Positions 58,690-64,000 of a stretch of DNA of 64,000 nucleotides are shown here, one piece after another. The position numbers were made by a program, and so were the translations under genes. Source of the stretch: Halobacillus faecis (GTDB lineage: Bacteria; Bacillota; Bacilli; Bacillales; Halobacillaceae); contig NZ_BJYD01000017.1 of the NCBI RefSeq assembly GCF_007991335.1, positions 1 to 64,000 of the forward strand, given 5' to 3'. Each line of letters begins with the position of its first letter. The first letter of the stretch is position 1. The notes beneath the pieces were generated by a model, which worked only from the letters and a program-made list of their open reading frames with translations, made no database searches and was not told the DNA's origin.

Positions 58690-58860
58690 ACCGTAGGGAA
58701 ATTTTCCATGGCGTGGTAGACCATGAACTTTGAGCTTTCGTGAACTCTCAGTACTATAAAATATTCCTTCCACAGCTGGTTGCCTTGGCGTTCACCTAGC
58801 ATTTTTACAATCTATGAAGATTCTTAGATTGGTAGGCACCTATACAAGCGCTCTCTATGA
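58690..58860 (-). ncRNA. Candidate small RNA or operon leader ending at the orphan terminator
   Basis: Minus-strand transcription into the terminator requires a start somewhere in this region. GGTGCC (near 58836) could pair with GGCATC of the terminator arm, giving an alternative fold, and several local hairpins (AATCTA/TAGATT) are visible. No clear promoter hexamers were found. I see no protein gene here. Confidence 0.3.
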
Positions 58861-58871
58861 AAAAACATAGA
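58854..58871 (+). promoter_or_regulatory. Hairpin in the cotZ-like leader
   Basis: TCTATG and CATAGA are separated by six A residues, about 20 bases before the ribosome binding site. It would form a small stem-loop in the mRNA, or be an operator. The same half-sites occur in the promoter at 40386. Confidence 0.4.
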
Positions 58872-58903
58872 ATGTAGAGAAAAAATAAAGGAGGAAATGT
58901 TTT

Positions 58904-59464
58904 ATGAGTTGTAAAGGAAGAGATAACAACTGCGTCCGCGATGTTATTAAAGAAATCATTAAAGCTCAAGATGAAGTAGCTGCCTTGATGGACAATGGTT
59001 GTTGCGATGTCAGCTGCGAGCGATCCATTCGTGATCTGCTTTCACCTGCTGAAGAGACACCACGTAACACAACCATCCCATTCATTTTGTACTGCAAAGA
59101 CTGCAAACCTTTCATCGGTAGCGGGGTTATTCGTAAACAATTAATGTCTAATAGCTCCACTTATCTTGCCTGCTTGAGCTCTCCAGTTTTCAGAGCGAAG
59201 AAATTTACCAATGATGGAAAGTGTGTCAAACTGGAGCTTTTGATTCCTGAATCAAATGGGGGAGCACGTGCTGTACCATCTTGTAGAAAGAAAGATGTGT
59301 GCGACTATTTCCCGGGAGATTCTATTCGTAACCTTCGCGCAACAGGAATCTGCATTACTGTAGATCTGGATTGCTTCTGCAGCATCACATGCCTAGAACC
59401 GACGACTCCATTGATGTCAACACGTCACGAAATAGACGACGCTATGTCTCAATACGAAGACTAA
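58904..59464 (+). CDS. cotZ: Spore coat protein of the CotZ/CotY/ExsY family
   Basis: This 186-residue cysteine-rich coat protein forms the outer coat or crust network of spores. Landmarks are CVRDVIKEIIKAQDE at the N-terminus, SCERSIRDLL, the IPFILYCKDCKPFIGSG segment and ICITVDLDCFCSITCL near the end. It has about 18 cysteines. It is somewhat longer than B. subtilis CotZ or CotY, so the precise paralogue is uncertain. ATG at 58904 follows AAAGGAGG. Expression is probably sigma-K dependent, but no convincing promoter was found. Confidence 0.88.
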   Translation: MSCKGRDNNCVRDVIKEIIKAQDEVAALMDNGCCDVSCERSIRDLLSPAEETPRNTTIPFILYCKDCKPFIGSGVIRKQLMSNSSTYLACLSSPVFRAKKFTNDGKCVKLELLIPESNGGARAVPSCRKKDVCDYFPGDSIRNLRATGICITVDLDCFCSITCLEPTTPLMSTRHEIDDAMSQYED

Positions 59465-59465
59465 T

Positions 59466-59503
59466 AAAAAAACGTGCACGGAACCTTGTTCCTGCACGCT
59501 TTT
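59466..59503 (+). terminator. Terminator of the cotZ-like gene
   Basis: ACGTGCACGGAAC and GTTCCTGCACGC pair with one mismatch and are followed by TTTT. It starts immediately past the stop codon. Confidence 0.87.
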
Positions 59504-59564
59504 ACATAATAGATACACGGATAGGATAATAAGAACGAGTAATTTCTCCGTCCTTACCAAATCA

Positions 59565-60026
59565 CTAACCCTTCACTACTGGATTTATTCCCCACCATCC
59601 GTTTCGTTTTCGAATCGTGACAATCTGGCCGATATGGTAAGCGTTATGCATAAATAAATTCGAAAGGGTCTCTGCCCACATTTCAAGCTTTTCCTGACTG
59701 CATGATAGAAGCTCTTGTTTAAACATCGTCATAACCATTTGGAAGTCAGTCACTCGTGAATGCCAATCCATTTGTCCGTGATTTTGAAATGTATCATAGT
59801 GACGGGGCCGCTCAGCCACTTCCTCCCCACGGAAGCGACTTAAGTATCTTTCGTTGTAAAAATAAAGATGATGGACGATTTCCGCGATGGAGTGGGGTTG
59901 ATCGTGCAGTTTCTCCATTGCTTGTGGTTCTTCCAATTCTCTTACGGCATAATTGAAACAGACGAACCAGCTGTTTTCATCGTGGACAGATTTCAACTGC
60001 TCTATTAATACTTCTCTTATAGCCAT
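59565..60026 (-). CDS. DinB family metal-binding protein
   Basis: This 153-residue four-helix DinB/YfiT-like protein has metal-ligand histidines in SIAEIVHHLYFYNERYL (about residue 53) and LFMHNAYHIGQIV (about residues 131-135). The fold also includes an unusual WWGINP tail. Family members are often thiol transferases or have unknown activity. It stands alone; ATG at 60026 follows GGAGGTGG. It is convergent with the cotZ-like gene. Confidence 0.85.
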   Translation of the reverse strand: MAIREVLIEQLKSVHDENSWFVCFNYAVRELEEPQAMEKLHDQPHSIAEIVHHLYFYNERYLSRFRGEEVAERPRHYDTFQNHGQMDWHSRVTDFQMVMTMFKQELLSCSQEKLEMWAETLSNLFMHNAYHIGQIVTIRKRNGWWGINPVVKG

Positions 60027-60177
60027 TTCACCACCTCCTCGTTTTGATATTCCCTTTTTTAATAACCTTAAGTCAATCCTATTGGAAATGAATAGTTATA
60101 CCATTTATAATGGGAGTAACTGATGATCCTCTCCAACTAGTCAAATAGAGGCTCATAGAACAGAGAGGAGCTTGCAA

Positions 60178-61014
60178 ATGGAACCGAACCAAGCTTTACA
60201 TGACTTTCTTTTGCAAAAAGCTGAAGTTTTAACAGATGAGTGGTACAATTCTCTGAATCAACATGACGTTTCAGGGGTGTATGCAGCTACGGATTCAGAA
60301 GTCGTCGATCATTTAAAAGCTCAGAACTATGAATTTCACAAATATATGCGCCAGCTTTTCATATTGGAGCGTGACGAATTTTTCAAACAAATCAACGGGT
60401 GGATTATTAATGTCGGTAGAGATCCGCAGCATTTAAACACACCTACCCACGAAATCATTCGGGAATTCATGCGTGTTCGTGAACAGTATTTGGATTTCCT
60501 GGAAGAATTCATCCTTCAACAGGAAACGCCTGTATCCCGCGACCTAGAAAATGAATGGAAACGTTTGTTAATCGAAGTTTTTGATGAGATCATGTTTAAA
60601 GTTACAGAAGAAAAATCCAATCAGTTGAACAGAAAAATTGACCATCAACGTACGGTGATTAACGAATTGAGTTCACCGCTCATTCAGTTATCCAATGACC
60701 GGGCCTTACTCCCATTAGTCGGTAATATTGATACCGAACGTGCGACGGCGATTTTGGAAAACACCTTGAAAAACTGTACGGAAGAGGATATTGATGTCCT
60801 TTATATCGATCTATCCGGTGTTTATCTCGTTGACACGATGGTGGCTCAACAAATTTTTCAATTGATTGATAGTTTACAACTGATTGGTGTTTCATCAACC
60901 GTTGTCGGTATTCGACCTGAAATTGCTCAGACAGCCGTTCAGCTCGGTGTCGACTTCAGAAATGTCACAACCACCGCCACGCTCTCTCAAGCGATGGCCG
61001 GTCAATCATTCTAA
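60178..61014 (+). CDS. Stressosome RsbR-family protein with C-terminal STAS domain
   Basis: This 278-residue RsbR paralogue has a non-heme globin-like N-terminal sensor (about 1-150) and a STAS domain (about 160-278). The STAS domain contains VLYIDLSGVYLVDTMVAQQIF, with the phosphorylatable Thr in the usual place, and GVDFRNVTTTATL. It would join RsbS and RsbT in the stressosome that controls sigma-B. Which paralogue (A-D) is not clear. ATG at 60178 has GAGGAG seven bases upstream. A TTG at 60172 is less well placed. Sigma-B-like promoters elsewhere in the window fit. Confidence 0.9.
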   Translation: MEPNQALHDFLLQKAEVLTDEWYNSLNQHDVSGVYAATDSEVVDHLKAQNYEFHKYMRQLFILERDEFFKQINGWIINVGRDPQHLNTPTHEIIREFMRVREQYLDFLEEFILQQETPVSRDLENEWKRLLIEVFDEIMFKVTEEKSNQLNRKIDHQRTVINELSSPLIQLSNDRALLPLVGNIDTERATAILENTLKNCTEEDIDVLYIDLSGVYLVDTMVAQQIFQLIDSLQLIGVSSTVVGIRPEIAQTAVQLGVDFRNVTTTATLSQAMAGQSF

Positions 61015-61016
61015 TC

Positions 61017-61050
61017 GTTAGAACTCCCTGATCAGGGGGTTCTATTTTTC
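61017..61050 (+). terminator. Terminator of the rsbR-like gene, overlapping the end of the NTase gene
   Basis: TAGAACTCCCT and AGGGGGTTCTA arms with a GATC loop are followed by TTTTTC. The right arm and T-run lie within the last codons of the minus-strand nucleotidyltransferase gene. Confidence 0.82.
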
Positions 61051-61808
61051 ATTTCTTCTATCATTCTCTTCAAGAAAGGAATGGTATAAGTTTCACTCCC
61101 CCAATAATCTTCAAGCCACTCCAGATGGTCTTCCATCATAGCAGCCATTTGAACCACGGCCTTTTCATGACGGTCCAATGATATACTACGATACACGTTC
61201 TCCATCTCCTGAACATGAGCAGATGGAAGTGCATGTGGGACAGCCTTTAAACCCAGCTGCGCTCGATCCGGTGCGTATTTTTTCAGTAGAACCTTTGCCA
61301 CATTCACGCCTATATCGTTGGCTACCTTTACAGCCCACAGGTCATTCCCACGATCAGCCGCTTTCTTGTATTGCAGGAAGAAGAAAGCCGTGTCATCGAC
61401 CGCATATAAAAAGTCCTTTTCAGATAAATAGAGATTCTGATGAGATTCATGCTTTTCCATACGCTGTTCCTGATCATAGAGAACGCGGAAAAAATCTTTA
61501 TGTACGAGTGTTTCCTCAGTAACCGTAAAAAGATCCACGTGAAGCAAATTTTCATACACAGCAATGATTTGTGGAGCGATAATAAAGATATCATCATAAA
61601 AAATGATGTGCTGGTAGCTTTCGAGATGCTTTTGTCTATTTTTCAGAAAAGCTTCCTTGTCCACCTCATCGACCAGCACATACAAATCCACATCCGAGTG
61701 CTCGTCTTCCTCCCCGCGCCCCATCGACCCCTTTAAAAAAACAGCCTTCACGAGATCATCTGCTTTCAAGCTTTCCGTGATCTTTTCTACTGCTTCTCTT
61801 TGTCTCAT
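61032..61808 (-). CDS. Nucleotidyltransferase-fold protein (pol-beta superfamily)
   Basis: This 258-residue protein has the nucleotidyltransferase motif FLKGSMGRGEEDEHSDVDLYVLV (GS-x-E-xx-SDxDL), with two metal Asp residues and a third carboxylate expected in VDLFTV. A helical C-terminal domain (about 130-258) follows, like kanamycin-type transferases. It may modify a small molecule, protein or RNA; the target is unknown. ATG at 61808 follows GGAGGG at six bases. A longer frame to 61898 runs back over the NERD gene start and is spurious. Confidence 0.85.
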   Translation of the reverse strand: MRQREAVEKITESLKADDLVKAVFLKGSMGRGEEDEHSDVDLYVLVDEVDKEAFLKNRQKHLESYQHIIFYDDIFIIAPQIIAVYENLLHVDLFTVTEETLVHKDFFRVLYDQEQRMEKHESHQNLYLSEKDFLYAVDDTAFFFLQYKKAADRGNDLWAVKVANDIGVNVAKVLLKKYAPDRAQLGLKAVPHALPSAHVQEMENVYRSISLDRHEKAVVQMAAMMEDHLEWLEDYWGSETYTIPFLKRMIEEMKNRTP

Positions 61809-61879
61809 CCAATCCCTCCTAAAAATAAAGATTACACCATCATATAATAGAATGAATTTTTTGTAAAAGGAGTTAGAAC

Positions 61880-62833
61880 ATGTCTCGAGAAAAATCACTA
61901 GAACTCTTAAAGCTTGAATCTCTTCTTAATAGGGTTTCCACCCATCATCCCCTCAGAGAGGAAATGGCAAACCGTTTAGGCCGCTTGTCTGCCGGGCATT
62001 TTGGTGAGTCAACAGCTGAACACTACATGAAGTACTTTCCAGGAATAAGCAGGCAGGATGTCAGGCTTCACGATGGGATCCAACCTTTTCAGATAGACAC
62101 TCTGCTTATTTCTAAGGAATGCCTGGTTATTTTGGAAGTAAAAAACTACAAAGGGGAACTCCATTTCGATCTTGACCAACGGAAACTCATAAGAACAATA
62201 GATGGAAAAATCGAGATATTCCAAGATCCCTTTATACAAGTAGCACTGCAGAAATTTCAATTGCAACGCTGGATCAAGAGATCCGGCTTCCCCTCCATCC
62301 CCATCTACTCCTTCATAGTCATCGCAAACTCCAATGCCTCTCTTACATTCCAAGGAGAAGATCTTAGTAAAAGAAAAAGAGTCATCTTCGCAAAACAACT
62401 ACCGACTCACCTAACGAAATTCATGGAAAATTTCAAAGGAAAAAATGTGTGGACTGACGATCACTTGGACGAATTCTCAGCACGGATTAAGGCTGAATAT
62501 ATCCCCTATGATTCAGATGTCATGAAGCAATATGGCATTTCAAAAGATGAGCTCAATTGGGGAGTGCCGTGTCCCTCGTGCCGCTTACTTGGTATGGTTC
62601 GGCGCCGTGATCATTGGCTTTGTGAAAGTTGTGGATCTAAATCAAAAGATGCTCATCTACATTTATTGAAAGATCATCAATTGCTGATCGGAGACACGAT
62701 TACAAATGCAGAATTCCGTGCTTCAACTGGAATCGGGTCCGTAAAGGTGGCTCGTACTCTCCTAAACCAATGCTGTACCCACAACAATCGTCACTCGAAG
62801 GCAAGAAAATATACGATAGATTTAGTTAGGTAA
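61880..62833 (+). CDS. NERD domain nuclease-related protein
   Basis: This 317-residue protein has an N-terminal NERD domain (about 35-150). LLISKECLVILEVKNYKGEL carries the restriction-endonuclease-like Asp/Glu-x-Lys core. The C-terminal part has a zinc ribbon-like CPSCRLLGMVRRRDHWLCES followed by CGSKSKDAHL. It probably binds or cuts nucleic acid; the function is unknown. ATG at 61880 follows AAAAGGAG. It diverges from the nucleotidyltransferase gene, with only 71 bases between, and no clear defence locus surrounds it. Confidence 0.87.
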   Translation: MSREKSLELLKLESLLNRVSTHHPLREEMANRLGRLSAGHFGESTAEHYMKYFPGISRQDVRLHDGIQPFQIDTLLISKECLVILEVKNYKGELHFDLDQRKLIRTIDGKIEIFQDPFIQVALQKFQLQRWIKRSGFPSIPIYSFIVIANSNASLTFQGEDLSKRKRVIFAKQLPTHLTKFMENFKGKNVWTDDHLDEFSARIKAEYIPYDSDVMKQYGISKDELNWGVPCPSCRLLGMVRRRDHWLCESCGSKSKDAHLHLLKDHQLLIGDTITNAEFRASTGIGSVKVARTLLNQCCTHNNRHSKARKYTIDLVR

Positions 62834-62845
62834 CCTTCAGCAGCC

Positions 62846-62941
62846 GTTAAGTCACTTTCCTTACCAGTTAGGGCACTTTAAATTCAGTTAGGGCACTTTG
62901 CGATCGCGTTAAGTCACTTTCCCCCACCATTAGGGCACTTT
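62846..62941 (+). repeat. Five direct repeats of a 13-bp unit with 20-21-bp period
   Basis: Units begin at 62846, 62867, 62887, 62908 and 62929. The pattern is GTTAAGTCACTTT, GTTAGGGCACTTT, GTTAGGGCACTTT, GTTAAGTCACTTT, ATTAGGGCACTTT. The 21-base period is two DNA helical turns, so all units face the same side. It lies between the NERD gene end and the proA terminator. Confidence 0.9.
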
Positions 62942-62956
62942 CCTACCCTCCTCATC

Positions 62957-62992
62957 ACAAAAAAGAAGGGAAACTCTTGAGAGTTTCCCTTC
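62957..62992 (-). terminator. Terminator of proA
   Basis: AAGGGAAACTC and GAGTTTCCCTT arms with a very short loop are followed by TTTTTTGTG on the minus strand, just past the stop codon. Confidence 0.9.
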
Positions 62993-63004
62993 CACAAAAG
63001 AACC

Positions 63005-64000
63005 TTATCTAATTTGGCCGGTTCCCTTCATTAAGAACTTCACTGTCGTCAGTGCAGGAAGTCCCATAGGGCCACGGGCATGCAATTTTTGTGTGGAAAT
63101 ACCGATTTCGGCTCCGAATCCTAGCGCACCACCGTCTGTGAAACGTGTGGAGGCATTGTGATAAAGCGCGGCAGCATCCACTAGTGCAAAGAATGTCTGT
63201 GCTGCTTCATCATCTTCGGTCACAATCGCTTCTGAGTGTTTCGTGCCGTACGTTTCGATGTGTGCGATCGCATCGGTTAAATCGTCTACAGCTTTAACGG
63301 CGATGTCTGTGCTCAAGTATTCGTTCGCCCAGTCTTCTTCGCCGGCAAGTACAGAACCTGGGATGATATCCAGGATATACTCATCGCCGTGTACAGCAAT
63401 GTTGTTTTCTTTCAATGCTGCGATAAGCGCATCTTTATTGTCGTTCAACCACTCTTTGTGGACGACAAGTGTTTCTGCAGCGTTACATACCGCCGGGCGG
63501 TCTGTTTTCGCGTTCACGAGAATGTTGATCGCTTTTTCAACGTCTGCATGTTTGTCGACATAGATGTGGCAGTTCCCAACACCTGTTTCAAGTACAGGTA
63601 CGGTTGCGTTCTCAACGACAGCCTGGATCAACTTGCCGCCACCACGTGGGATGAGAACGTCGATGTGTTCTTTCATTTTGAAAAGTTCATTCGTTGCTGC
63701 GCGGTCTGTGGATGCGATGAATTGTACCGCTTCTTTCGGAATCTTCGTTTCTTCAAGACCACGGTGCATCACTTCAACAATTGCCTGGTTCGAGTTAATT
63801 GCAGAAGATCCACCCTTCAGAACAATCGCATTACCAGATTTCAGCGCAAGACCAGTCGCATCGACGGTCACGTTCGGGCGTGCTTCGTAAATCATACCGA
63901 TGACACCTAAAGGTACGGTTACTTTTTCAACTTGCAGACCATTTTCAAGTGTCCAATCTGTCACCACTTGACCAGTCGGATCTTCAAGTTTGGAAACATC
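63005..64000 (-). CDS. proA: Gamma-glutamyl phosphate reductase ProA (5' part beyond the window)
   Basis: This gene encodes glutamate-5-semialdehyde dehydrogenase, which makes glutamate semialdehyde for proline synthesis; proline is a major osmolyte in halophiles. The 332 codons visible hold the C-terminal four fifths. They start at VSKLEDPTGQ and continue to the end, LMKGTGQIR. Landmarks are GVIGMIYEARPNVTVDA, LIPRGGGKLIQAV and the catalytic Cys in AVCNAAETLV. The gene runs in frame to base 64000 and beyond, so the start is not seen. proB would be expected upstream, outside the window. Confidence 0.94.
   Translation of the reverse strand, partial: DVSKLEDPTGQVVTDWTLENGLQVEKVTVPLGVIGMIYEARPNVTVDATGLALKSGNAIVLKGGSSAINSNQAIVEVMHRGLEETKIPKEAVQFIASTDRAATNELFKMKEHIDVLIPRGGGKLIQAVVENATVPVLETGVGNCHIYVDKHADVEKAINILVNAKTDRPAVCNAAETLVVHKEWLNDNKDALIAALKENNIAVHGDEYILDIIPGSVLAGEEDWANEYLSTDIAVKAVDDLTDAIAHIETYGTKHSEAIVTEDDEAAQTFFALVDAAALYHNASTRFTDGGALGFGAEIGISTQKLHARGPMGLPALTTVKFLMKGTGQIR

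Noticed and set aside
61032-62833. Nucleotidyltransferase plus NERD pair as a toxin-antitoxin or defence system
   Set aside because: The genes diverge and are not cotranscribed, the NTase lacks a HEPN partner, and neighbours are housekeeping genes, so the evidence is too weak.
62846-62941. CRISPR array
   Set aside because: Units are only 13 bp with 7-8 bp gaps, and no cas gene is nearby; real arrays have longer repeats and spacers.

Overview
The window looks like chromosomal DNA of a moderately halophilic, spore-forming member of the Bacillaceae, of the Halobacillus/Pontibacillus type. The evidence is strong AGGAGG-like ribosome binding sites, frequent TTG and GTG starts, sporulation genes (pdaA, a cotZ-like coat gene, a multi-PAS sporulation-type kinase), stressosome genes, and gene neighbourhoods like those of Bacillus subtilis (yfkC-yfkD, yfkJ-yfkI-yfkH, the ycsF/kip cluster). 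I saw no rRNA or tRNA genes, prophage, transposase or CRISPR array. About 70 protein genes are annotated, and proA runs off the right edge.

Layout. 0-11 kb: GntR regulator, two YitT/YczE membrane proteins, sporulation-type kinase, AlkA-like glycosylase, pdaA with a sigma-G-like promoter, YuiF-type carrier, yfkC/yfkD and OsmC. 11-22 kb: an MFS carrier, then a zinc block (znuA, znuC-znuB-zur and a divergent ycgR-ycgQ pair) marked by four Zur-like boxes, an amino-acid ABC transporter without an ATPase gene, and zosA behind a PerR-like box. 21-33 kb: yfkJIH, an alanine/glycine symporter, several small enzymes, mreBH, a ketopantoate-reductase-like gene and two cell-wall or cysteine hydrolases. 33-38 kb: yfcC-like carrier plus iadA downstream of a near-consensus sigma-54 promoter, with a divergent sigma-54 activator gene.

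38-47 kb: degenerate ion-channel protein, yhfP, a strong candidate structured RNA of about 290 nt with a perfect sigma-A promoter, two DUF2188 stress genes with sigma-B-like promoters, and the 5-oxoprolinase operon pxpB-pxpC-pxpA-ycsG. This region also holds two copies of a dispersed inverted-repeat element. A third partial copy is at base 1. 47-49 kb: O-methyltransferase, PP2C-like phosphatase and GNAT acetyltransferase.

49-58.5 kb: a ten-gene minus-strand acyl-CoA catabolic operon. It carries an ACAD10/11-type acyl-CoA dehydrogenase and a separate aminoglycoside-phosphotransferase-like kinase, the two halves of animal ACAD11. This suggests breakdown of 4-hydroxy acids through a 4-phospho-acyl-CoA, as in levulinate catabolism (LvaA/LvaC). 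A diverged ComB-like phosphatase is embedded in it. 58.5-64 kb: an orphan minus-strand terminator suggesting a small RNA or leader, cotZ-like, DinB-like, rsbR-like, a nucleotidyltransferase, a NERD protein, a helically phased 21-bp repeat array, and proA.

The least explained items are the structured RNA at 40.4-40.7 kb, the split-ACAD11 operon with its odd ComB-like member, the phased repeats at 62.85 kb, and the orphan terminator at 58.66 kb. All calls rest on reading the sequence and family knowledge. No search or folding program was run.
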